64,000 nt of DNA from DSOI01 sp041394885 (GTDB lineage: Bacteria; Acidobacteriota; Terriglobia; Bryobacterales; Bryobacteraceae). The translations under genes were made by a program, and so were the position numbers. Within the stretch, counting starts at the first letter, position 1. The number at the start of each line of letters is the position of its first letter. Below are positions 8,041-16,680 of the stretch, in pieces. The stretch lies in assembly GCA_041394885.1 (NCBI GenBank), contig JAWKHI010000018.1, positions 61,640-125,639 on the forward strand, written 5' to 3'. The notes under the pieces were generated by a model that saw only the letters and a list, made by a program, of their open reading frames with translations, did no database searches and had not been told where the DNA came from.

Positions 8041-9690
8041 CTACTCGCTCGACGGGGGTTCCGCCGGCCGGTCCGGAAGCGACTCGAGGTACGCCAGCAG
8101 CCGCTCCAGATCCTGGGGCGGAAACCGGTACGGCGGCATCGTCGTTCCCGGCGAGAGTTTCTTGGGCTCCAGAAAATGTTGCGTGATCCAGGCGCGATCG
8201 CGCCGGCGCCGTAGGCCGTTGAGCACAGGCCCGAGTTTCTTACCGACGCCATTGATCTGGTGACAGGCCGCGCATTGAAAACGCTGGTAAATGATGGAGC
8301 CTTCCACCTCCGCCGCCGGAGCGGACAACAGCACCGCGGCATTGGCCGGGCGCAACCGAAGCAGGAAGGCAGCCATACCGTTCAGTTGTGAGTCGCTCAA
8401 CTGTGTGGGGGGCATGGTCGTCCCCGGCATCACTTCACTGGGGTTCTTGAAATGCCTGATCATCCAGCCGGCGTCTCGCCGCGTGGAGACCTTCGAGAGG
8501 TCAGGGCCATCGACGGATCCGCCGCCGCCGACCGCGTGGCAGGAGCGGCAGCTCTCTCGCCGGTAGTACCCGAGCCCGGCTAATTCTTCCGACGACAGCG
8601 TCTGCCATGCCTGCACCGGTTCATCCGGCCGATCCTGATCGGCGGCCTCCTTCGGCGTGCTGCGCACCGCGGCGATCGTCAGCCCGGCCCACGCCGCCAC
8701 GGCAAGTCCCGCCAATCCGAAGGCAAAAGCGCGCTGCCGAAGGCGGGTGATCTTCTGCCGGTCCAGAAAGGGCGCCATGGCCAGCAGGGCGATCGCCAAC
8801 CCGGGCAGAATGTGCGCTCCCACCACTTCGAGCGGACCCTCAAAAAACTTGAGCGTCTGAAACAGGAACAGAAAATACCATTCCGGCCGTGGAATGTAGG
8901 TGGTGTCGGTGGGGTCCGCCAGGCGGCCCAGCGGAGCTTCGATGGTTGCGGCGAGGGTGAACAGGACAGCGAAAGCGACGAACATGGCGACGGTGTCTTT
9001 GTACACCTGGCCCGGATAGAATTTCTTCTTCGGACCTTCGTCGCCGGGGGAAGGAGCGACGCCGTGCTTGCGAACCAGATAGACGTGTCCGGCGATGATG
9101 AGCGTGGTGGTAAGCGGCAGCAGCATCACGTGCAGCGCGTAGAAGCGGGCGAAAGTAATCACGCCGACGCCGTTCTCGCTGCCCATCAGCCGCTGCAGGT
9201 ACTCGCCGGCTCCAGGCGCCTTGGCGGCGATTTGCGTCGTCACCACGGTGCCCCAGTAAGCCCGGTTATCCCACGGGAGCAGATAGCCCGTGAGCCCGAA
9301 CGCGAGCGTCAACAGCAGCAGCACGATGCCCACCAGCCAGGTGGCTTCGCGGGGCTTCTTGTAAGCGCCCCACAAAAACACCTGGAGCATATGCAGCGCG
9401 ACAACCACGATCATCATGCTGGCGCCCCAGTGATGCAATCCGCGGATCAGCTTGCCGCCGGTGACATCGTTCATGAGGTACTGAATCGAGTTGTGCGCCT
9501 CGCCGGGCGAGGCCGCGTAGTTCAAAGACAGCATCAATCCGGTAAAGACCTGCGCCATGAAGCAGAACAGCGCGACGCTACCGAGCACCTGATGCCAGCC
9601 CGCGGAAGCCGGGATTTCCTCACCGAGGAAATGGCGTACGGCTGATTCGAGCCCGGTGCGGGATTCAATCCAATCGACGATTGGCCGCAT
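8041..9690 (-). CDS. Cytochrome b/b6 fused to two c-type haem domains
   Basis: This 549-residue protein starts with a full-length cytochrome b (b6 plus subunit IV, about residues 1-350) with several membrane helices and haem-ligating His in LIRGLHHWGASMM and the LHVMLLPL/GHVYLV segments. The quinol-site PEWYF segment appears in RPEWYFLFLFQTLKFFEG. After a last membrane helix come two class I cytochrome c domains with CRSCH (about residue 382) and CAACH (about 473). It should be the core of a quinol-oxidising bc complex that passes electrons to its own c haems in place of a separate cytochrome c1. It is encoded four bases downstream of the Rieske gene. The frame is intact. Confidence 0.9.
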   Translation of the reverse strand: MRPIVDWIESRTGLESAVRHFLGEEIPASAGWHQVLGSVALFCFMAQVFTGLMLSLNYAASPGEAHNSIQYLMNDVTGGKLIRGLHHWGASMMIVVVALHMLQVFLWGAYKKPREATWLVGIVLLLLTLAFGLTGYLLPWDNRAYWGTVVTTQIAAKAPGAGEYLQRLMGSENGVGVITFARFYALHVMLLPLTTTLIIAGHVYLVRKHGVAPSPGDEGPKKKFYPGQVYKDTVAMFVAFAVLFTLAATIEAPLGRLADPTDTTYIPRPEWYFLFLFQTLKFFEGPLEVVGAHILPGLAIALLAMAPFLDRQKITRLRQRAFAFGLAGLAVAAWAGLTIAAVRSTPKEAADQDRPDEPVQAWQTLSSEELAGLGYYRRESCRSCHAVGGGGSVDGPDLSKVSTRRDAGWMIRHFKNPSEVMPGTTMPPTQLSDSQLNGMAAFLLRLRPANAAVLLSAPAAEVEGSIIYQRFQCAACHQINGVGKKLGPVLNGLRRRRDRAWITQHFLEPKKLSPGTTMPPYRFPPQDLERLLAYLESLPDRPAEPPSSE

Positions 9691-9694
9691 CGTC

Positions 9695-10204
9695 CTAGGC
9701 CTCCTTGCCCACCTGGATCACGGGTCCAACCTGGAGCTTGCCGTTTTCGACGCGCGTCTGGTAGCGATCGAGCGGGCGTGGCGCCGGCCCTTCGAGCACG
9801 CGGCCATCGGCGGCGAAGGTCGAGGTGTGGCAAGGGCACAGGAAATTCTTGTTGCGTTCGTCCCAGTGGTAGGCACAGCCGAGGTGTGTACAGCCGGGGG
9901 CGAACGCCACTACCTGACCTCCATCCAGACGCAATACCCAAGCGCTGGTTTTTTCGCTGATGCGTCTCCAGCCATCCTGGCGTGTACGCCGGAATACGAT
10001 CTCCTCGGGCTGATCGGTGCGCAGCTGCGCGACGTCGCCGATCTCGACGAATTGAGCGTTGTTCTGCCTCCGGGACGGCAGTATCAGGTAGAGCAGGGCC
10101 GGAATGCCAAATCCGGCGGAGATAAGCGATGTGAGTGCATAAATAACGGTGACATGGAACCGCCGTCGAGTCCCTTCCGCAGCCGTTCCCTCTTGTTGCG
10201 CCAT
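9695..10204 (-). CDS. Rieske [2Fe-2S] subunit of the quinol oxidase bc complex
   Basis: This protein of about 169 residues has one N-terminal membrane anchor (VIYALTSLISAGFGIPALLY) and the Rieske cluster motifs CTHLGCAYHW and CPCHTSTF, which supply two Cys and two His ligands and the disulphide Cys pair. It takes an electron from quinol at the positive side of the membrane and hands it to the c-type haems of the fused cytochrome b/c partner, encoded immediately downstream. The start is the second in-frame Met (10204); an ATG three codons earlier (10213) is an alternative. The two genes form a compact operon encoding a minimal complex III. Confidence 0.92.
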   Translation of the reverse strand: MAQQEGTAAEGTRRRFHVTVIYALTSLISAGFGIPALLYLILPSRRQNNAQFVEIGDVAQLRTDQPEEIVFRRTRQDGWRRISEKTSAWVLRLDGGQVVAFAPGCTHLGCAYHWDERNKNFLCPCHTSTFAADGRVLEGPAPRPLDRYQTRVENGKLQVGPVIQVGKEA

Positions 10205-10274
10205 GAATCTCATTCTAAGAGAGTTGGCCGAGAACAGGTGTTAAACGTCGGGGAGCGAGTTGTAAAAAACGCCG

Positions 10275-11690
10275 CTACCGGAATCGGAACGAAAACAGAT
10301 CCGAGTCCTTGAGCGCAAAACGCAAACGGACGGTTCTTCCGGCGAGCGCGGCGACGCCCGATCCGGATTTCCAGGAAGCAGTGCGCTCGATCTGATCGCC
10401 GATGATTTCGCGCGAATCCTCGAGCGCATATCCCGGAATGGGCGCGCCGTTTTCGTCCTGGATCTCGACACGAATGCCGCCGGCGGCCGAGGTGGAGTAG
10501 TTGAGCTCCAACTCGCTCCCGGAGAAGCGCAGTGGACGGGTAAGCATCTCGCCTCCGGAGAAGCCGGCGTGAAGGGCGGCGAAACCATCCAGGCGGAGGG
10601 CGTAGCGGGCGATGTAGGCGGTGGGCTGGCCGTAGTTACGATTGACGTAGAACGACATCTCGGCGGGACCGGTTTGCACCACGTTCAGCGCCGGGTAGTT
10701 GGTGCGGGAGGTCCAGTTCTCCATTCCGAGCCCGGGCCGCAGGAAGCTCTCGAGAAACGTACGGTCGTAGCGGGCGCCGCCGCGAGTGGTGAACAGGACG
10801 GCGTCGGAGGCGTCTTTGAAATAACCCGGGTCCACTTGGATGGCGCGGGCTTCGTCTTCGGTGAGGACCTGGCGTTTGGGAAGGAATCGCGCGGCGATGC
10901 TGACAGAGATGTGCGGGGCGCGGAAGTACGGGCTGGTCTGGTTGGTGTAGAGGTGCTCGGCGGGAGCGGCGGCGTCTCCATGATGGAACGACATTTCGAC
11001 GGGCTCTTCCCACTCGAGGAAGTCCGGACTGGTGGTGCGGGCCACCCATCGCACGCGTCCCATACCCGGAATCTCCTTGAAGACGCGGAAGTAGGCGACA
11101 TACCGGCCCTCCGCGGCGGACCAAAAGGCGAGGTTTTGGGAGTCGTACCGCGTCACCTTGGAAGGGGGAAGCACGGGCTCATCGCGCATCTTCTTCCACT
11201 GGAGCCCATCGGAGGATATGAAAGCGGCCAATCCACTGCGTGAGATACCGGCGAGCGCCTTCCAACGTTGGGCGGCCGGCACTCCGGGCCGGGTGTCGAG
11301 AAAGGGCGTAAAGTTATGCGAGTAAGGGACCGCGCCGCGCAGCACGACATTGCTGGCGGGCTTGGTCCAATGGACGCCGTCGGGCGATTCCGCGTAGCAG
11401 GTGATCTCTCCCGCGTCGCCGTCGGCCCCTCCCGATGGGCGGCCTCGGTAGTACATTCTGAATCCGCCTTGGTGCCGGATGACGGTGGCATATCCGCTGA
11501 AGGGGCCTTCCCAGGCGCGGTCGAGCTTCAGGGCGACGCCCATTGCGCGAGGCGTCTGGAGACGAAGTTCCGCGCCACGGAGCGCCGAGATCAGATGATG
11601 ATCGACCATCAGCTCGCGGCGGGCGCCGATGTCGATCGCCTGCGCGTGAACAGCAATGCAGGCGGCGGAGACTGCGAACAGGAGTTTCAT
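10275..11690 (-). CDS. Secreted five-bladed propeller protein (GH32/43-like fold)
   Basis: This 471-residue protein has a signal peptide (MKLLFAVSAACIAVHAQA). Repeating motifs of the type ESPDGVHWTKP, SSDGLQWKKM and TTSPDFLEWEEP mark successive propeller blades, as in glycoside hydrolases of the GH32/GH43/GH117 class and related proteins of planctomycetes and acidobacteria. The start GARRELMVDHHLI is frequent in that group. A catalytic pair cannot be assigned with confidence, so the enzyme activity is open; sugar-chain hydrolysis in the periplasm or outside is likely. The ATG follows directly after the stop of the TPR gene, so both are probably cotranscribed. Confidence 0.7.
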   Translation of the reverse strand: MKLLFAVSAACIAVHAQAIDIGARRELMVDHHLISALRGAELRLQTPRAMGVALKLDRAWEGPFSGYATVIRHQGGFRMYYRGRPSGGADGDAGEITCYAESPDGVHWTKPASNVVLRGAVPYSHNFTPFLDTRPGVPAAQRWKALAGISRSGLAAFISSDGLQWKKMRDEPVLPPSKVTRYDSQNLAFWSAAEGRYVAYFRVFKEIPGMGRVRWVARTTSPDFLEWEEPVEMSFHHGDAAAPAEHLYTNQTSPYFRAPHISVSIAARFLPKRQVLTEDEARAIQVDPGYFKDASDAVLFTTRGGARYDRTFLESFLRPGLGMENWTSRTNYPALNVVQTGPAEMSFYVNRNYGQPTAYIARYALRLDGFAALHAGFSGGEMLTRPLRFSGSELELNYSTSAAGGIRVEIQDENGAPIPGYALEDSREIIGDQIERTASWKSGSGVAALAGRTVRLRFALKDSDLFSFRFR

Positions 11691-13376
11691 CTACTTGGTG
11701 AGCGAGCGTTCCTTGGCTGTATCTTCGGCGGCTCCCTGTTCGTCGCCGATGCGGCGGCGGGCCGCGGAACGATTGCGATAGGCATTGGCGTAGGCAGGAT
11801 TGATCCGGATGGCGGCGGTGAAATCCTCGATGGCGGCGAGAGGGTTTCGCATCATCATCTTCACATAACCGCGAGCGTTGGCGGCGAGTGCATGGTTGGG
11901 ATTCAGCCGCAGCGACTCGTTCAGATGCTGGAGCGCCTGTGGCCAGTCCTGGCGGGCGATGGCTTCGCGGCCCGCCTTGTGATGGCCCTCCGCATCGAGG
12001 GAACTGAGGGGAGCGGTTGGAGCAGGGGCCGGCGCAGGAGGCGGAGGAGCAGGAACGGCAGCCGCGGGCTCCGGGGCTGCCGGTTTCGGAGCCGGTGGAG
12101 TCTTCGCGACAGGCGGAGCTTTCTCGACTGCCGGGGTCTTCCCGGCGGGCGTTTCGATTTCCAGAAGGCTTCCGGCGGTGAGGGCGGACTTGGGTTCCTC
12201 GATCACCTGCTCCCGGCGCAGGGTGGCGATCTCGGTGGCGGCGATCGAATGCTCGAGGCGATCGATCAACTCGGCCGAGGCTTTGTCGGCGGGATTGAGC
12301 CGGACCGCTTCTTTGAGATCCGCCATGGCGGCATCGGTTCTGCCGAGGATGAAGTTTGCATTGCCGCGAGCCGCCCAGGCGAGGGAGAAGTTGGGATCGA
12401 GTTCAATGGCCTTGGTGCGGTCCGCGAGGCCGCGATCGTGTTCGCCGACCAGGTGATACGATCCGCCGCGGGCGACATAGGATTCGGCGGCATCGGGACG
12501 CAATTTTACGACGCGGTCGCGATCGGCCAGCGCTTCCCGGTATCGCTTGAGGCGGACGTAGGCGGAGGCGCGCGCCAACAGCAGTTTTGGGTCGTCTGGC
12601 GTAATATTCAGCGCCGCGGTGTAGTCGGCCGCGGCGGCGTCGAGATTTCCCAAGACGTCATTGGCGCCTCCGCGGAGTGTACGGACGCGGAGATCACCGG
12701 CGCCGTTGGCCACCACTTTGTCGAGGTCCGCCAGGGCGAGATCGAAGCGGCCGGATGATCCGTAGAGTTGTGCGCGCTCCACGTAGGCCGGCCAAAAATC
12801 CGGCTTGTGAAGGATGGCGGAGGTGCAGTCCTCAATGGCGTCCTGCTGTTGATTGAGTTGCGCCTTGGCCTTGGCGCGTTCGAGATAGGGCTCGGGGGCA
12901 TCGAGCCGCAGGCGGATCCCCTGATCGTAGTCGGCGATGGCTTCGGCCCAGTGGCTGGCGGCCGCATGAGCCTTGGCGCGCCCGTTGTAGGAGGCCGCCT
13001 GACGGAGGCCGAGTTCGATGGCGCGAGTGAAGGCGGCGACGGCGTCGACGGAGCGGCCGGCGGCGATGAGGGCTTCGCCGCGGGTCAACTGCGCACCGGG
13101 GTCATTCGGCGCAAGTCGAATGGCTTCATCGAGATCGGCGACCGCGCCGGAGGCATCGGCGATAGCCATCCGGCACTCGGCGCGGTGGAGATAGGGCTCG
13201 CGCCAAGCGGGATTGGTCTCGATCAGATTGCCAAAGGCAGCGGCGGCCTTGGCGAAGTCGCCGGCCTGCTTCCACCGCAGGCCTTCTTCCAAGGTTGCCT
13301 TCGCCCGCCCATCCTGAGCGAAGGTCCCAGAACTGATCGCGGCGACGAGGACGGTAGTAATAACGCTTCGGCGCAT
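11691..13376 (-). CDS. Secreted TPR-repeat protein, 561 aa
   Basis: A signal peptide (to about residue 20) is followed by about ten TPR repeats in residues 25-380, visible as repeated A-x-A-DY/DLDEAI-R-L-P-D and AYVERA/AYVRLKRY units. A Pro/Ala-rich linker (about 395-460, with runs such as PAPPPPAPAPAP) then leads to two more TPRs at the C-terminus. TPRs are protein-binding scaffolds; the partner here is unknown. The stop is immediately followed by the ATG of the secreted propeller gene, which suggests a shared transcript. Confidence 0.85.
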   Translation of the reverse strand: MRRSVITTVLVAAISSGTFAQDGRAKATLEEGLRWKQAGDFAKAAAAFGNLIETNPAWREPYLHRAECRMAIADASGAVADLDEAIRLAPNDPGAQLTRGEALIAAGRSVDAVAAFTRAIELGLRQAASYNGRAKAHAAASHWAEAIADYDQGIRLRLDAPEPYLERAKAKAQLNQQQDAIEDCTSAILHKPDFWPAYVERAQLYGSSGRFDLALADLDKVVANGAGDLRVRTLRGGANDVLGNLDAAAADYTAALNITPDDPKLLLARASAYVRLKRYREALADRDRVVKLRPDAAESYVARGGSYHLVGEHDRGLADRTKAIELDPNFSLAWAARGNANFILGRTDAAMADLKEAVRLNPADKASAELIDRLEHSIAATEIATLRREQVIEEPKSALTAGSLLEIETPAGKTPAVEKAPPVAKTPPAPKPAAPEPAAAVPAPPPPAPAPAPTAPLSSLDAEGHHKAGREAIARQDWPQALQHLNESLRLNPNHALAANARGYVKMMMRNPLAAIEDFTAAIRINPAYANAYRNRSAARRRIGDEQGAAEDTAKERSLTK

Positions 13377-13529
13377 ACGTCGATCTTCACCTATTGTACG
13401 CGCCGGCGGATGTTTAGGGGTCGGGATTGCGCCGCGTGGAGACGCTGGGGGTCAGGATTCGATTTGACGGTGGGACGGGTCCGGAGGGTCCGCGGAGCGA
13501 CGCGGCCCGGCGTCGCAAGTGCCCGACAT

Positions 13530-13661
13530 TCAGGTAGGTACGCCCAAACGCGGCAGCACCCATCGCATGACGACGACGTAGCCCGCCAGCAGCAGAATCA
13601 TGGTTAGCCATTCGGGCATCACCCAGACAGATGCAGGCTGCGGACCAAAGGTGACAGACAT
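13530..13661 (-). CDS. Possible small single-helix membrane protein, 43 aa
   Basis: The reading frame ends with MPEWLTMILLLAGYVVVMRW and then VLPRLGVPT: one membrane helix followed by a short basic tail. The start is uncertain: ATG at 13659-13661 gives 43 residues and ATG at 13617-13619 gives 29; neither has a good Shine-Dalgarno. The hydrophobic helix and its clean end before the stop suggest a real small gene, but no homology can be claimed here. The 150 bases between it and the TPR gene show nothing else. Confidence 0.4.
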   Translation of the reverse strand: MSVTFGPQPASVWVMPEWLTMILLLAGYVVVMRWVLPRLGVPT

Positions 13662-13711
13662 TGGCGCCGAGGCGCACAATAAGGTGCCCGGCGCACTATA
13701 ATAGGTGACCG

Positions 13712-14927
13712 ATGCGCCCCTCCGCTGTGGTATTTCTGGCACCGGTACTCTGCCTTGGCGCGGACTGGTCCGTGGACATCGAGCAAGTCACGCACGGACC
13801 CGAGCATCACTTCTTCGGGTATATCGGCCACGCGAAGACCATCCCGTGGAACCAAAGCGGGCGTTATATGCTGACGCTGCGGACGCGATTTCAGGACCAT
13901 ATGCCGGCCGCGAACGACGCCGCGGATGTGGCGGTGATCGATACGCGGGACAACAACCGGGTAGTGGTGCTCGATCGCACGCGCGCGTGGAACTTCCAGC
14001 AAGGGACGATGTTCTATTGGAACCCGGAGGCGCCCGAGACGCAGTTTTTCTTCAACGACCGGGATGTTGCGAGCAATCAGGTGTTCGCGGTGCTCTACGA
14101 CGTGGCGGCGCGGAAGCGGATCCGCGAATTCCGGTACCGGGATACGCCGTTCGGCAATTCCGGCGTGTCCCCGGCGGGCGGATCTTTCCTGGGTCTGAAC
14201 TACGGCCGCATGGCGCACTCTGCGGCCGGTGACCGGCTATCCAGTGCGCACGGCGGAGCAAGACACCGGCGCCAACGATGATGGCGTGTTCCTGGTGGAC
14301 ACCAAGAACGGACGCAAGCGCCTGCTGGTCTCGTTTGCCCGGTTGGCGGAAGCGATCCGGCCGCACCGCCCCGATGTGATGGGGCGCGAGCTTTTCATCA
14401 ACCACACACTGTGGAATCGCGACGCTTCGCGCATCTACTTCTACGTGCGCGCGGACTTCGGCTCCCGCACCCGCATCGATGTTCCGGTGAGTATCCATCC
14501 CGACGGGAGCGGCCTTACGGTCCACACGCGGCATGTGGGGGGGCACCCGGAGTGGGAGTTTGGATCGAAGCTGTTCGGCATCGACGGCAAGCGGCTGATC
14601 CTTTATGACATCGATAGCCAGACGATCGTGGGCCAAGTGGGGACGCCCGAGATCATCCCCGATCCCGGCGGCGATTCGGCGCTTTCGCCGGACGGGAAGT
14701 GGTTCGTGAACGGGTATCGGGACAAAGGCAGCAACCACTACGTGATTCTTCGGCGGGAAGACGGGAGTTTCCATCGAACACGGGGATTTCCGCATCCGGG
14801 ATGGACGAGCGGAGACCTGCGGCTGGATGCGGCTCCGGCGTGGAATCGGGATGGGACGAGGATTGCGTTTCCGGCCATCGCGGCGGACGGGACTCGCCAG
14901 ACATTCGTGATGACGATCCGGCGATAG
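13712..14927 (+). pseudogene. TolB-like propeller protein (oligogalacturonate lyase-like), one frameshift
   Basis: Two reading frames belong to one gene. The first (13712-about 14215) has a signal peptide and propeller-like stretches such as DAADVAVIDTRDNNRVVVLD and NPEAPETQFFFND. The second (from about 14220 to the stop at 14927) continues with LRPVTGYP, VFLVDTKNGRKRLLVS, SPDGKWFVNGYRDKGSNHY and AAPAWNRDGTRIAFPA. The codon phase changes by one base near 14215 (within GRMAHS/LRPVTGYP), consistent with an extra base. The encoded protein would be a secreted propeller of the PD40/TolB type as in oligogalacturonate lyase. This may be a sequencing error, since both halves are well preserved. Confidence 0.75.
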
Positions 14928-15403
14928 GCGGTGGCTCTGTTCCCGAAAATTCGATTTCGGGGGAAGGTCGGCACGGGGATGGGATGAGCGGTGGACGGTG
15001 GGTTCGTTTCTGCAAAATTCATTTTGTGAGATGCGCCGGGACTGTGGCGTGGGCCTGGACCGGTGCAGTCTGTACGGATTGCTGTGTTGCCGAGTGCGAC
15101 GCGAATGTTTGGCTGGCGGCGTTGCATTTGCGGGGTACGGTGACGCATCTCGACTGCGAGGTAGCGCGGGTGCTGGGGGCGCGGGCAAACCCGATCCCGC
15201 CAAGTTGTTGGGGCAATTGAAAATAGATTTCGGTTGCGCTGGAACGTTCCTCTGCTGACCGTCCCGTCCGAGTCTACGGAACCAATATGACGTCACCTCC
15301 GACGGCAGGAGATTCCAGTTGATAGGCTCAGGGCTAGACTCAAGCGCGCCTCGAGGTTCAAGATCAGCGGGGGTAGCGCAATGTGACCGTGTGCAGAGGA
15401 TAT
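14928..15403. other. Intergenic region, 476 bp
   Basis: No convincing gene was seen. It holds the hairpin at 14942-14961 and a short inverted repeat CAAAAT-TC-ATTTTG near 15014-15027. The remaining sequence has no good coding frame on either strand. Confidence 0.5.
14942..14961 (+). terminator. Hairpin 15 bases after the propeller gene
   Basis: CCCGAAA (14942-14948) and TTTCGGG (14955-14961) form a perfect 7-bp stem with a 6-base loop, placed 14 bases after the stop at 14927. The position suits a transcription terminator, but no T-run follows, so the role is uncertain. Confidence 0.4.
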
Positions 15404-15559
15404 TCAGGTTGATGTCGCGATTTCGATCTCCTTGATCAACGACAATGCGAGCATCCGGTCGTGATCCAGATCGCCGCGATCTCTTCCTTCCACGAAAGAC
15501 CGTGCCTCTCTCGCGGCATCCAACATATGAGTGAGACGAATGCGGTCAGCCTCGCTCAT
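15404..15559 (-). pseudogene. HepT-like toxin, N-terminal fragment
   Basis: The ATG at 15557-15559 overlaps the end of the nucleotidyltransferase gene and reads MSEADRIRLTHMLDAAREAR, then SFVEGRDRGDLDHDRMLALS and LIKEIEIATST before a TGA at 15404. This is the first helix pair of a HepT/HEPN ribonuclease toxin of MNT-HepT pairs. A full HepT is about 110-140 residues and carries the R-x4-6-H active site in its second half, which is missing here. The fragment therefore cannot be an active toxin. Confidence 0.7.
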
Positions 15560-15840
15560 ACTGAACAAACACTTCGCTTACCACGCGATCTCGAAAGTAG
15601 CGGCTCAACTCAGCCGGCGTGCGAAGATCCACCTTTCGTCCCAGCATGGTGGAAAGCTCGTCTTCCATACGCGCCAGATCCAAGTAGGTGATGGCCGCGG
15701 TGGGCTCGAAATCCACGAGCACGGCGGAAATGGCTGGTCAAGATCGAACCGAACAAGGAGAGCTTACGAATGTGGTTTTGCTGGCAGAATCTCTCCACCT
15801 GTGCGTGGGGGATCTCGAGGCCGTGGAGGGACACACTCAT
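15546..15840 (-). pseudogene. MntA-like nucleotidyltransferase antitoxin, active site deleted
   Basis: The gene starts MSVSLHGLEIPHAQVERFCQ and reaches KLSLFGSILTSHFRR, the GSx10 start of a minimal nucleotidyltransferase. It then changes frame and resumes with VLVDFEPTAAITYLDLARME, MLGRKVDLRTPAEL and VVSEVFVQYERG (stop at 15546). The segment that normally carries the two catalytic Asp (D-S-D-I-D) is absent between these two parts. In MNT-HepT modules this enzyme AMPylates HepT to silence it; this copy should be catalytically dead. It overlaps the hepT start by 14 bases, the usual operon order. Confidence 0.75.
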
Positions 15841-15888
15841 TTCGCCTCATTGTGGCTGTGCTCCTGGGCCAAAGGTGCCATAATCCTC

Positions 15889-16227
15889 ATGGACCTCTCC
15901 GTCGGCGACAAGCTCGGCCATACGAGATCACCGGCCTGCTCGGCAAGGGCGGGATGGGCGAGGTGTATCGCGCCACAGACACGCGGCTCCACCGCGACGT
16001 CGCGGTTAGAGTCTCCAGCGAACGGTTCAACGACCGGTTCGAGCGCGAGGCGCGGGCAGTAGCGGCGCTGAACCATCCGCACATTTGCGCCATTTACGGC
16101 ATTCGGCCCCAACTATCTCGTGATGGAGTTAGTGGAAGGCGAGACGCTCTCGGCGCGGATCAAACAAGGGGCAATCCCACTGGACGAGGCGCTGGGAATC
16201 GCACGGCAGATCGCCGAGGCGCTCGAG
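15889..16227 (+). pseudogene. Ser/Thr protein kinase, N-lobe fragment
   Basis: From ATG 15889 it reads MDLSVGDKLG. After a shift of one base near 15918 it gives YEITGLLGKGGMGEVYRATD, the glycine-rich ATP loop, then DVAVRVSSERF where an Arg replaces the usual catalytic Lys of VAVK. It goes on with FEREARAVAALNHPHICAIY and, after another shift near 16108, LVMELVEGETLSARIKQG and GIARQIAEALE. This is the N-lobe of a Pkn-type kinase of the sort abundant in acidobacteria. It stops at a CTCGAG joint (16222-16227) before the HRD catalytic loop, so it is inactive. Confidence 0.8.
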
Positions 16228-16344
16228 GTTGGCGAGAAACGCGACGTCCACGCGGCGGCGCTTGGCCTTTGCGGCGGCGAGGGCGGCGTCCAGCAGGTTC
16301 TGCCAGGCGATAACCTCCGGCCACAGATTGCCGACCCGCTTCAT
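16222..16344 (-). pseudogene. DGR-type reverse transcriptase, first 41 codons
   Basis: ATG at 16342-16344 starts MKRVGNLWPEVIAWQNLLDA, followed by ALAAAKAKRRRVDVAFLANLE. This is how RTs of diversity-generating retroelements begin: a K-R-x-G-N-L-(W/F) start, a helix with KxKR, then FxxNLE. The frame is open with the Avd-like gene upstream (no stop between), as in a fused or tightly coupled avd-RT. It ends abruptly at CTCGAG, where a kinase fragment begins on the other strand. The fingers, palm and YxDD are missing here. Confidence 0.75.
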
Positions 16345-16680
16345 TTCCTCTCCCGCGCGGCCTTGCGCCAGCCACCGGTGTGCAGCCATTCGTCGGGTGC
16401 TGGCCGCGAATTCGTAGGCGTCGGCGCCGATCAATTTCAGGTCCTTGGAGAGCCGGACCAGAAAGCGGATACGGTTGACGTTGCGGACGGCATGCGTGAG
16501 CGGTTCCGCGTTGCGCGATTCATAGCTGGCGTCGACGAGGTTGGTGAGCAGATCGAGCGAGTGCTGGACGAGGTTCTGGCCTACTGAGAAACGGTGCGAT
16601 TTTGGGAATTTTTCGACTTTGGGCAGGATCCATACCGTCCAGTCCTGGGCTCGTTGGACCACCAGCGTTGGTTCGGCCAT
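16345..16680 (-). CDS. avd: Avd-like accessory protein of a diversity-generating retroelement
   Basis: From ATG 16678-16680 the protein reads MAEPTLVVQRAQDWTVWILP, then KVEKFPKSHRFSVGQNLVQH, a leucine-rich helix SLDLLTNLVDASYE, a third helix AVRNVNRIRFLVRLSKDL and a last helix ending RMAAHRWLAQG. This matches the four-helix Avd family (LP-x-I-x2-x-P(K/R)xHR near the start, RFLxRL in helix 3, GRMxGxW near the end). Avd forms a pentamer that partners the RT in mutagenic retrohoming. The segment just before RMAAHRW seems shortened by a few residues. There is no stop before the RT start, so the two are fused in frame. It lies 127 bases downstream of the FGE-type gene. Confidence 0.75.

Noticed and set aside
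11268..12758. Plus-strand open frame of about 500 codons opposite the propeller and TPR genes
   Set aside because: Glycine- and arginine-rich translation without motifs; the minus-strand genes explain the sequence.
14998..15258. Short plus-strand open frame in the 14.9-15.4 kb gap
   Set aside because: Cys- and Gly-rich translation with no ribosome-binding site and no homology.
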